From: JAQUVS01 sp964389735
GTDB lineage: Bacteria; Bacillota_I; Bacilli_A; RF39; UBA660
NCBI GenBank assembly: GCA_964389735.1
Contig: CAYMEJ010000015.1
Location: 1 to 25,258 of the forward strand
DNA: 25,258 nucleotides
Direction of reading: 5' to 3'
Shown: one piece after another, positions 1 through 8,306 of the stretch
Layout: each line of letters starts with the position of its first letter
Position numbering within the stretch: the first letter of the stretch is position 1
Program-made: the position numbers and the translations under genes
Notes under the pieces: generated by a model
Told to the model about the DNA's origin: nothing
The model's database searches: none
The model's input: only the letters and a program-made list of their open reading frames with translations

Positions 1-3000
1 GTAGGTTGTGTTCTATCAACTTTAGTTATACTTAATGAACTTGCCATTACTATATTAGGTCCTGAAACAACTCTTGCTATAACAGTTGCACCTTCATATG
101 CAATATGAATTGGTTTATTATACCAAGACCATGTTGCACCACCATCTGTACTATATTGATAATAACAATCTTCATCTTTATATGGATAAGTAATTGTTAT
201 ATCTTTTGTATATCCCCAAGTATCTGCATCAGGTTCCATTGTATATACTGGTACTGTTATATCATTAGTTCTTGTATCTACTGTATATACTTCTGAGAAT
301 GCTCCTGCATTATTTAATACTTTTACATATATTGTATAGTCTAAATCTGATGTTAATTGTTTAAATACATGGTTTTTTTCTTTAGTATTTGTATAATTAA
401 CTCCATCATAACTATAGTAATATCTTCCTATACCTGATTCTTTATCATATGCTGAATCTACATTTATACTAATTCTACTAGATTTTGGTACCACTGTAAT
501 TTTATCAATTATTGGTAATGAACCATCTATTCTGTTTATTGTAATTGAACTTGATGCCATTAATTTATCATCATATATTCTTGCAATTACGTTAGTATTT
601 TCTGTAAATGTAATTGGTCCTGTATAAGGTATCCAAGTTTTGCCTGCATCTATACTGTATTCTTTTGTAAATTCTCCAGGTACAAAATAAATTGTTAACG
701 TTTTTTCATAATACCATTCATTTTGTTTTGTAACACTCATTTTTGGTGCTGTTATACTTGTTGTTTTTCCTTTTACTGAATATATTGGTGTTGAATATCC
801 CATTACATCTTCTGCTTTTACATACATTGTATATTCTGTAACCATTTTTAATCCAGTAAATGTATAATTATCTTCTAATGATTCAACCCAGTTTTCTTTA
901 TCTAAACTGTAATAGTATTTTGCAATACCTATTCCATCATCTTTTCCTTCAGCATTTACTGTTAAAGTATACATATCTCTATCTATTACTTTAAATGATT
1001 TAACATATGGATCACCATTATCAATATTATTAACTACATATGATTCTACATCAGAGTATGTACTATAAGTTCCTAATGCTCTTGCATATATAATTGTTCC
1101 ATTTTCTGTTATTGTAATAGGTTCTTCATAATCTAACCATTCAGTTGAAGTTCCATCTGATTTAATTAATTTGTATTCATTTTTTAATGACTCTTTACTG
1201 TAATTAATATTTATTTCTACTTCATCTGTCCATGTATTATTATCTTTATCTGGTGTAATAATTGGTTTCTCTATTTTTGAAGAATCCCATTTCATTACTA
1301 TATCACCAGTGATATCATCAAAGTCTTCAGTTACTATATAATGGTCACCTTTGAATAAATATTCATTTCCATTATCATCTAATAACCAAATTTCATCTTT
1401 ACTATTAAATACTTCTGCTTCTTTTCCAGATCTTATTAATAAAATACCATCACTTGGATATTTTACCCAGTTTTCTGTTTTATTTAAGAATTTATATTGT
1501 CTAGATGCTTCTTTTGATGTTGTTGGATAATTTAATTTTAATAAGAAATATGTATCTGTTTTTGGTCCTGGTGTTGGTGCAGGGGGATTAATATTTGTAA
1601 TTGCATATGTTGATGTTGATATTTGTCCTAAACTATTTCTACTGATTGCACTTATTGTACAATTCTTAGTTACGCCAAATGTTCCATCATATACTTGCAA
1701 TGCACTATTATCTACACTATATAGTTTTAATGTTGATGTTTTATCATATGTTATATCTACATCAGTAATTGTTGATTCTATATTATTTTCAGGTTCTGAT
1801 TCTATTACTGGACTAGCTAATCCATTAGTTAAGTAATCTATTATTTTTTTACCTTCACCTTTTGTTGTTTCACTAGTTGAGTAAGCATATATAGTAGAGT
1901 TTTCATCTATTACAAATGTTCCATCGTATTTTTTCCATTCACCTTCATTAATTTTATAGTATTTGTCTTCTGCTGTTTTATCATAATTTATTGTTATTTC
2001 AACACTTCTTACTAGTTTTGTTACTTCTTCTTTTTCAGGAGATGCTATAATTTCTATATCAACTTTTTCTTTTTCTTCTGGGGGTTTTGGATCTCCATCA
2101 GGTCCTTTTACTGTTATAGGTAAGAATGTTGATGATACTCCTGTAGCATTTGTAGCTTTTGCGTATACTATGCAAGTTTTTGTTATTTTTATTGGTTCAA
2201 TATAATCATTGTAGATTACTCCATCTAGACTATATTCAATTGTATTATAATTTTCACCTACTAGTGATACCATTACTGATTCTGGTAAGTTTTCATCTTC
2301 TATTTTAACTGGTTCAGTATCTATTCTTATATATGGTAATTCTCCAGCTGGTTTTATATTTTTAACATAATCTGTTGCAACTTTTGAAGTTACGCCATCT
2401 GCTTTTCTGATATATTTTGCTTGTACTTTACCATTTTCTGTTACACTAAATGGTGCTGTATATTCTTTCCAACTACTTCCTTGGAATCTATAATATGTCT
2501 TATATGCTTCTTCTGGTGGTGTAATTATTACTTCTACTGATTCACTTAATTCTGTTCTAGGATTCAAATCAATAATTGGTGCTTCTGCATAGATTGCTGG
2601 TACTGGAATAGTTTTCTTTATTTTTACTATATCATATTGATCTCTATATCCTGGATGTTGAATTCTAGATTCTATTACATCTCCTGGATATACTGTAATT
2701 AGTTCCTTATAATCTTTCCATTCACCATAATTAACTCTATAAACTTTTACATCTGCAAATGAAGTATAATATATACTTATTTTTGATGATGTACCTATAG
2801 TTAAACTTTTTGGTGCATTAATATTTGTCATTAATTCATCACTATCTGGTGTATCACCTGATGAACATTTTCTATATACATATCTTGTCCTTGCATATAC
2901 TGTTCTTAATGATGCACCTTCTCTTGGGTATCCTGTTATTCTAGCCATTATTCTAGTACCTATTGGTAGGCTAAATCTTTGACCAGTATAATCTTGCCAT

Positions 3001-4922
3001 GGTTCATCATTTATTTTTATTTCTTTATATCCGCTTCCATCAAAATCGAATCCTATTCCTTTATTTCCTGAACATATTCCAAAGTCATCTCTGCTTGCTA
3101 CTACTTCAGCATATAAATCATTAATCCATGGATCACGATTTCCTCCACTTGATCTATAATTATTTAATACTATTGCTGCTGCATGTGTATTAGTTACAGT
3201 TCTTGTAGTAACTTTCTTTCCATCTTGATCATATACATCTTTTTTAACTGTTACTTTACCAGTTACTACAGTATTAGGTCCTACTTCAATTGGTCCTGTA
3301 TAATCTTTCCATGCTGAGTCATTTACCTTATATTGTTTTGTTTCAGCTTCTTTATCATATTCTATTGTTACCTTAGTTTTTTCTCCATCATATAATTTAA
3401 ATGCATTTGGTGTTACTACTACTAATGGAGTACCAATTGGTGATACAGTTACTCTTTCACCATTCAACACATAACTTGTATATACATATTCAACGTCTTC
3501 AAGTCTTATTAAGATTGGTCCAATATATTCTTGCCATGTTGCATTATTAGTTCCATCTGTTACAGTATTTGGTCTTATTATTGCCCATTTTCTGTCTGTT
3601 GATTTTTCTGGATAGTTTAAATTTAATCTTAACCATCCATCCATTACTTCATCGTCACCTGTAATATAAGTTACTGTTATATCTTTTGTTTCTGTTACAC
3701 TTATTCCTGCTTTACTTGTTGCAGTACATATAATTTTGTGTTTTCCTATTTTTAAAATAGAAGTATTAACTTGTTTTTGTCCATCTACTGTACATACTAC
3801 TGTTCCACCTGATGGTCCAAATGTATAGCTTGTTGGTAAATCGTAACTTTCTGTATATTCAAATTCTGATGGAACACCATCTAATGAGATTGTAGGTATT
3901 TCATTATCAATAAACATAATTGGTAACGGATCAGCTTTTACAGTTTCTTTTTTATTGCTTACTCTTGCTTGAATAATACCATTTTTATAGAAAGTAACTG
4001 GTCCAGTATATTTTAACCATGTTTTTCCTTCGTCTATTGTATATTCTCTTATTAAATTTTTTCCTTCTGGATAATGAATTATTACTGTTTTATATGTTGA
4101 CCATCCTTTTCTTGATGGTAATACTTCATATGTTGGTGCTACTAATTTATCTAGTGTTTCTTCAGTTGGTGTTTCTGTTTCTTCTTCACTTAATGTTTTA
4201 TATACTCTTGAAACTATTTTTTCATTTCCCAATTTGTCAGTTACTTTTATATATATTGTATATTCAGTATTTGGGGTTAAATTAGTAAATTCATATACAT
4301 TCTTACTTCCTATTAAATTATCTGAATTAATACCATAAAAATAATTTCCCATTCCTGATTCATAATCTTTTGCTGTTGTTTTAAGTTTTAATGTTGTTTT
4401 TGTTACATCTACTACTTCAATATCAGTAATTGTAGGGGGATTATTATCTATATATGTTACTTCATAATCAGATTCAAAACCTTTATTTCCATCTTTATCT
4501 ACTGCTCTAAAATATATATATCTAATTCCATTATGAGTAATTATTGCATTTTTAGTATTTGTTCTTTTCCAATCACAATCTTTTGTAGTTTTTTTACTTG
4601 CAACACAATATTGGTAATAATCTATACCATTTTTTGTTTTTGCATCTTTAACTACTTTTATTGTTCTTTTCTTAGCCCACTCTTTAGAACCTCCAGTTAT
4701 TTCTGGAGCTGTTGGTTTACTAAATATTGTATATATAATATTTTCTTGTATAGAATCTATTAGTCCACCATCTAACCCTAATGAGAAAGTAAAAAAAGTA
4801 AAAGAACAAAATAAAAGAAGTAGAATTGCTAAAATTCTTTTCTTATTAATTTTGTCCTCTTTTTCTTCTTTATTTTTCTTTTCTTTTTGTATCAGTTCTT
4901 TTAATTTAAGATTTTTTTCCAT
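1..4922 (-). CDS. Giant signal-anchored surface protein with repeated Ig-like/chitobiase-C-like and FN3-like modules (C-terminus outside window)
   Basis: An uninterrupted reading frame of 1640 codons begins at ATG 4922-4920, behind AGGTGA, and runs off the left edge. Residues 1-29 are a very charged cytoplasmic leader rich in Lys and Glu, and about 30-49 form a hydrophobic signal-anchor segment. The rest is extracellular-type beta sequence. About twelve copies of a motif W-x-x-Y-x-x-P-I followed by N-x-x-V-x-A-R/K recur, near residues 299, 462, 540, 645, 735, 820, 905, 995, 1075, 1260, 1430 and 1600. This pattern fits the chitobiase/beta-hexosaminidase C-terminal-like fold (CHB_HEX_C). Three FN3-like modules (around 160-240, 1310-1385 and 1480-1550) each carry a G-x-G-x-Y-x-Y signature followed by a Y-T-x-Y-V/I-K strand. 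No enzyme domain is visible. The likely role is adhesion or surface display. How it is attached to the wall cannot be seen because the C-terminus is missing. Domain names are by pattern recognition, not a search. Confidence 0.85.
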   Translation of the reverse strand, partial: MEKNLKLKELIQKEKKNKEEKEDKINKKRILAILLLLFCSFTFFTFSLGLDGGLIDSIQENIIYTIFSKPTAPEITGGSKEWAKKRTIKVVKDAKTKNGIDYYQYCVASKKTTKDCDWKRTNTKNAIITHNGIRYIYFRAVDKDGNKGFESDYEVTYIDNNPPTITDIEVVDVTKTTLKLKTTAKDYESGMGNYFYGINSDNLIGSKNVYEFTNLTPNTEYTIYIKVTDKLGNEKIVSRVYKTLSEEETETPTEETLDKLVAPTYEVLPSRKGWSTYKTVIIHYPEGKNLIREYTIDEGKTWLKYTGPVTFYKNGIIQARVSNKKETVKADPLPIMFIDNEIPTISLDGVPSEFEYTESYDLPTSYTFGPSGGTVVCTVDGQKQVNTSILKIGKHKIICTATSKAGISVTETKDITVTYITGDDEVMDGWLRLNLNYPEKSTDRKWAIIRPNTVTDGTNNATWQEYIGPILIRLEDVEYVYTSYVLNGERVTVSPIGTPLVVVTPNAFKLYDGEKTKVTIEYDKEAETKQYKVNDSAWKDYTGPIEVGPNTVVTGKVTVKKDVYDQDGKKVTTRTVTNTHAAAIVLNNYRSSGGNRDPWINDLYAEVVASRDDFGICSGNKGIGFDFDGSGYKEIKINDEPWQDYTGQRFSLPIGTRIMARITGYPREGASLRTVYARTRYVYRKCSSGDTPDSDELMTNINAPKSLTIGTSSKISIYYTSFADVKVYRVNYGEWKDYKELITVYPGDVIESRIQHPGYRDQYDIVKIKKTIPVPAIYAEAPIIDLNPRTELSESVEVIITPPEEAYKTYYRFQGSSWKEYTAPFSVTENGKVQAKYIRKADGVTSKVATDYVKNIKPAGELPYIRIDTEPVKIEDENLPESVMVSLVGENYNTIEYSLDGVIYNDYIEPIKITKTCIVYAKATNATGVSSTFLPITVKGPDGDPKPPEEKEKVDIEIIASPEKEEVTKLVRSVEITINYDKTAEDKYYKINEGEWKKYDGTFVIDENSTIYAYSTSETTKGEGKKIIDYLTNGLASPVIESEPENNIESTITDVDITYDKTSTLKLYSVDNSALQVYDGTFGVTKNCTISAISRNSLGQISTSTYAITNINPPAPTPGPKTDTYFLLKLNYPTTSKEASRQYKFLNKTENWVKYPSDGILLIRSGKEAEVFNSKDEIWLLDDNGNEYLFKGDHYIVTEDFDDITGDIVMKWDSSKIEKPIITPDKDNNTWTDEVEININYSKESLKNEYKLIKSDGTSTEWLDYEEPITITENGTIIYARALGTYSTYSDVESYVVNNIDNGDPYVKSFKVIDRDMYTLTVNAEGKDDGIGIAKYYYSLDKENWVESLEDNYTFTGLKMVTEYTMYVKAEDVMGYSTPIYSVKGKTTSITAPKMSVTKQNEWYYEKTLTIYFVPGEFTKEYSIDAGKTWIPYTGPITFTENTNVIARIYDDKLMASSSITINRIDGSLPIIDKITVVPKSSRISINVDSAYDKESGIGRYYYSYDGVNYTNTKEKNHVFKQLTSDLDYTIYVKVLNNAGAFSEVYTVDTRTNDITVPVYTMEPDADTWGYTKDITITYPYKDEDCYYQYSTDGGATWSWYNKPIHIAYEGATVIARVVSGPNIVMASSLSITKVDRTQP

Positions 4923-4960
4923 ATTACTCACCTATTATCAATTATTTTCATCTTATCTTA

Positions 4961-4987
4961 ATTATATGATACTATTTTTTAGGTCAA
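4961..4987 (-). promoter_or_regulatory. Candidate promoter of the giant surface protein gene
   Basis: On the minus strand TTGACC (4987-4982) precedes TATAAT (4966-4961). The 15-nt spacer is shorter than the ideal 17, so the fit is imperfect. The surrounding 4923-5099 gap is very A/T-rich and otherwise shows nothing I can name. Confidence 0.4.
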
Positions 4988-5099
4988 ATAGCAATAATTT
5001 TTCCTTATTTTTAAATGGTTTTATTTGATTTGTGGATATTTTTTTCTAATTATTTTACTGTAACTTTTTTTGTATTTACATTTATTATTTACATATTTT

Positions 5100-5276
5100 T
5101 TACATAGTTTTATATATAATTAGTGCACTAAAACAATATATTTGTTCTTCTGCATATATTGAACTTGACACTTGGTACTTAATATCGATCATTTCTATTG
5201 ATTCATCCATAATAAAGTCATTTATATCCTGTTCTAAATCTTTTTCGTCTTCTTCATCAAATATTTTTATTTTCAT
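5100..5276 (-). CDS. cse60: Small acidic protein of the sporulation-associated Cse60 family
   Basis: A 58-aa reading frame starts at ATG 5276-5274, with AGGTGA seven or so bases upstream, and ends at TAA 5102-5100. The product begins with the pattern K-I-K-I-F-D-E-E-D-E-K-D-L-E, then has an acidic linker, D-I-K-Y-Q-V, and an E-E-Q-I-Y-C-F-S-A ending. From memory this is the signature of Cse60 (DUF2758), a small protein made under sporulation control in Bacillus; its biochemical role is unknown to me. It lies just downstream of leuS but is separated from it by a terminator hairpin and a perfect palindrome, so it is probably its own transcription unit. Both the small size and the acidic N-terminus match the family. 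The assignment rests on motif recall only. Confidence 0.8.
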   Translation of the reverse strand: MKIKIFDEEDEKDLEQDINDFIMDESIEMIDIKYQVSSSIYAEEQIYCFSALIIYKTM

Positions 5277-5291
5277 ATTATCACCTATTTT

Positions 5292-5325
5292 ATTTTATGC
5301 ACATAACGTGTGCATAAAATGTCAA
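5292..5325 (-). promoter_or_regulatory. Perfect 12-bp palindrome next to a consensus -35 box, upstream of cse60 (possible operator)
   Basis: Arms 5292-5303 and 5309-5320 are exact reverse complements (ATTTTATGCACA and its complement) around a 5-base loop, 5304-5308. On the minus strand the outer edge touches TTGACA at 5325-5320, a perfect -35 hexamer, and the inner edge ends 15 bases before the cse60 start codon. No T-run follows the hairpin, so it does not look like a terminator. No good -10 box sits at 17 bases, so the promoter part is uncertain. Confidence 0.4.
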
Positions 5326-5351
5326 AAAAAATAGGAATATTATTCCTATTT
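5324..5351 (-). terminator. Intrinsic terminator of leuS
   Basis: Minus-strand transcripts end in an A/T-rich hairpin (AAATAGGAATA and its complement, 5330-5351) that overlaps the leuS TAG stop and is followed by a run of seven to eight T residues (5331-5324). Confidence 0.75.
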
Positions 5352-7695
5352 CACTACTATATTTACTATTTTTCCTTTTATAACAATAAATTTTACTATT
5401 TCCATACCATCAGTATGTTTTTTTACGTTTTCTTCATTTAATGCTTTTTCTTTTATCATGTCTTCTGAATCATTAATATTGACTTTAATAGTTGCTCTTA
5501 CTTTACCATTTACTTGAACTGCAATATCTTTTTCTTCTTCTATTAATTTAGATTCATCATATGTTGGCCAATTAGATTCACATAATACTGGTCCTAATTT
5601 ATTAATATCATTTAATTCTTCTGTTATATGTGGTGCTATTGGATTTAATAGCATTAATAATGTTCTATAGTCTTCTTTTGTAATTGTTTCTTGTTTTTCC
5701 ATTTCATTAGTTAAAATCATTAATGTAGAAATTGCTGTATTAAACTTCATTGAATCTATATCTTCAGTTACTTTCTTTATTGCTTTATTAATGCTTTTTT
5801 CTAATGATTCACTATAAGTAGAATTATCAATTATTTTATCTTGTAATCTTATTATTTTATCTAGGAAACGTTTACATCCATTTAGTCCTTGCTCACTCCA
5901 TGCTGCTTCTTTTTCATAATCTCCTATGAACATTTCATAACATCTAAGAGCATCTGCTCCATATAGTTTTACCATATCATCTGGATTAATTACATTTCCT
6001 TTAGATTTAGACATTTTTTCTCCGCCTTCACCTAAAATCATTCCATGTGCTGCTCTTACTTTGAATGGTTCTGAATTAGGTACTAATCCAATATTATATA
6101 AGAATTGATTCCAGAATCTTGCATATAATAAATGTCTAGTAGCATGTTCCATACCACCATTATACCAATCTACTTTACCCCAGTATTTTAGTGCTTCAGG
6201 AGATGCAAAACATTTATCATTCTTTGGATCCATATATCTTAACCAATACCATGAAGATCCAGCCCAGTTTGGCATTGTATCTGTTTCACGTTTAGCAGGT
6301 TTTCCACATTTTGGACATGTAGTATTTACCCATTCAGTTATTTTAGCTAAAGGACTTTCTCCATCATCTGTTGGTTCATATTCTGCAACATCTGGTAATG
6401 TTACTGGTAAATCTTTTTCTGGTACTGGTACCCAACCACATTCATCACAGTGAATAAGTGGGATTGGTTCTCCCCAGAATCTTTGTCTTGTAAAGATCCA
6501 ATCTTGTAATTTATAATTTGTCTTTTTCTTCCCAATACCTTGTTCTTCTAAGTATTCTAGCATTTTTTCAATAGAATCTTTTTTATTAGTCATTCCATTT
6601 AAAATACCTGAATTAACCATTTCACCGTCTCCGACATATGGTCCTTCTTCAATATTTCCGCCTTTTATTACTTCTACTATTTCTATTCCAAATTTCTTTG
6701 CAAAATCATAGTCTCTATCATCATGTGCTGGTACTGCCATTATTGCTCCTGTGCCATAGTTCATCATTACATAGTCAGATATATATATTGGTATTTCTTT
6801 CTTTGTAATTGGATTAATAGCAGTTAAACCTTCTATTTTTACACCAGTTTTATCTTTTACTAAGTTAGTTCTTTCAAATTCAGTCTTTTTATTAGTTTTT
6901 TCTCTGTAATCAATTATTTCATTCATATTATGAATTAATCCACTATATAGGTCAATATAAGGATGTTCTGGTGCTACTACCATGAATGTTACTCCATATA
7001 ATGTATCTGGTCTTGTTGTGTATACTGTTAACTTTTCATCTATTTCTTTTATATCAAATTTTACTTCTGCTCCAGTTGATTTACCTATCCAGTTTATTTG
7101 TGCAGTTTTTATTCTTTCTTGGAAATCAGTATCTTTTAATCCATCTATTAAACTCTCAGAGTAATCACTCATTCTTAAAACCCATTGTTCTTTTTCTTTT
7201 TGAACAACAGTTGAACCACATCTTTCACATACTCCACCTGATGAATCTTCATTTGATAAACCGCTTTTACATACTGGGCACCAATTGCCATTGAGTCCAT
7301 TTATAATATTCTGGATCAGTAGTAGATATTTCTCTACTCCAATCAAATGAAATACCTAATTCTTGTATTTGTTTTTTAAATGTTTTAATATTTTCTTCTA
7401 CGGCTTGTTTTGGATGAATATGATTTTTTATTGCATATTGTTCAGCTGGTGCTCCAAAAGCATCCCATCCTATTGGAAACAATACATTATATCCCATCAT
7501 TCTCTTTTTTCTTGCCATTGCATCTAATGCAGTATAACTTCTTACATGTCCTACATGTAGTCCTGCTCCTGATGGATATGGAAATTCTATTAAATAATAA
7601 AATTTTTCTTTATCACTATTATTACTTGCTATAAAAGTATTATTATCTTCCCAATACTTTTGCCACTTTTCTTCTATTTCTTTATTTGTCTTCAT
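5346..7695 (-). pseudogene. leuS: Leucyl-tRNA synthetase, frame broken by an internal deletion
   Basis: The enzyme charges tRNA-Leu with leucine in the cytoplasm. The 5' part (7695 down to 7288, 136 sense residues) carries the F-P-Y-P-S-G-x-G-L-H-V-G-H (HIGH-type) motif. The 3' part is in another frame from 7286 to the TAG at 5346. It holds a zinc site C-P-V-C...C-E-R-C, the CP1 editing domain with G-T-G-A-I-M-A-V-P-A-H-D-x-R-D, a second cysteine-rich knuckle, K-M-S-K-S and the anticodon-binding and C-terminal regions. At the joint, W-T-Q-W is followed, after one extra base at 7287, directly by N-W-C-P. As I recall Bacillus LeuRS, 18 residues normally lie between these, so about 53 nt are missing. 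Restored, the protein would be about 800 aa, the usual length. The start overlaps the upstream 123-aa gene by 14 nt. This is either a real lesion or an assembly error. Confidence 0.9.
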
Positions 7696-8053
7696 CTTTT
7701 GTCTTTCCTTTCTTTGAGTAATATATACCTATCCAACTAAATGTTATTATTATTATTGGTATTATTAGTGCTAATCCTATTAATAGTTCTAAATATACAT
7801 TGTTAAAAAATGCTACTACAGTTACTACTAATGATATATCAAATGATGCAATTATATTTATTATTCTGCAGAAACTTTTTTTATTAATTTTTTTCATATC
7901 TAACTTATATTTTACTATTAAGTATTGAATTTCATTTGGAACTCTTTTTTTCTTATTCTTTTTATATCCTCTCAATGTAGTAAAATAATATAGCACATAC
8001 ACTATTAAAAAAGTAACTGTAAAATATATTAATGCTGCTGTTAATTTATTCAT
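7682..8053 (-). CDS. Small three-helix membrane protein of unknown function, first gene of the leucine T-box operon
   Basis: A 123-aa product starts at ATG 8053-8051, behind a perfect AGGAGG (8063-8058). A longer frame opening at a GTG at 8113 would lie inside the T-box and is rejected. Hydrophobic segments lie at about 4-24, 64-84 and 87-111. Between the first two is a lysine-rich loop carrying the stretch R-V-P-N-E-x-Q-Y-L-x-x-K-Y-K-L-D, which looks conserved rather than random. The last dozen residues are charged. It sits between a leucine-responsive T-box and leuS, and its end overlaps the leuS start by 14 nt, so the two are probably translated together. I do not recognise the family. The context suggests a link to leucine starvation or simple co-transcription. 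Confidence 0.8.
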   Translation of the reverse strand: MNKLTAALIYFTVTFLIVYVLYYFTTLRGYKKNKKKRVPNEIQYLIVKYKLDMKKINKKSFCRIINIIASFDISLVVTVVAFFNNVYLELLIGLALIIPIIIITFSWIGIYYSKKGKTKDEDK

Positions 8054-8070
8054 ATTTCCTCCTATAAATA

Positions 8071-8263
8071 AAAAAATCGTCCTAATAATAAGGACGATTA
8101 ATCGCGGTACCACCTTAATTCATAGATAATATCTATACACTTAATTCCTTAACGCGGAAGACGATTACCTTTTATGAAAAGCAAGTTCACAATATAATAA
8201 TCTTAGTTTTCAGCAACCACTAAGTCTCTACAAATATTACATTTGTTAATACTCTTTTCAGGT
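8071..8263 (-). ncRNA. T-box riboswitch leader, leucine specific
   Basis: The minus strand holds the T-box core GGTGGTACCGCG (8114-8103). It is followed by a 9-bp terminator hairpin (8099-8091 with 8083-8075) and six T residues down to 8071. Upstream, Stem I is closed by TGAAAAG (8260-8254) pairing with CTTTTCA (8181-8175). Its loop-E strands are AGTA (8253-8250) and GAA (8188-8186), and an AGAGA motif and the CTTAG/CTAAG apical hairpin lie above. The bases right after GAA are CTT (8185-8183), a leucine codon; shifted by one, the triplet would be TTG, also leucine. Uncharged tRNA-Leu would favour the antiterminator and allow expression of the 123-aa protein and leuS. Confidence 0.93.
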
Positions 8264-8277
8264 ACAACTTGATATAT

Positions 8278-8306
8278 ATTATATTAAATTTGTTCAATAT
8301 ATTCAA
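8278..8306 (-). promoter_or_regulatory. Promoter of the T-box/leuS operon
   Basis: TTGAAT (8306-8301) and TATAAT (8283-8278) are separated by exactly 17 bases and lie just upstream of Stem I. Most of the promoter lies inside the last codons of the GH31 gene. Confidence 0.7.

Noticed and set aside
4019..4763. Plus-strand reading frames opposite the giant gene
   Set aside because: Low-complexity Leu/Phe/Ile/Tyr translations with no ribosome binding site; antisense shadows of the conserved repeats.
1..4922. Tandem DNA repeats or a CRISPR array in the repeat-rich region
   Set aside because: The repetition is at protein level with diverged DNA; no regularly spaced identical repeats were seen.
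7267..7346. Programmed ribosomal frameshift joining the two parts of leuS
   Set aside because: About 18 conserved residues are missing at the joint and no slippery site is seen, so a deletion explains it better than recoding.
8054..8113. A GTG-initiated N-terminal extension of the 123-aa membrane protein
   Set aside because: It would translate the T-box core and terminator hairpin; ATG 8053 has a perfect AGGAGG.
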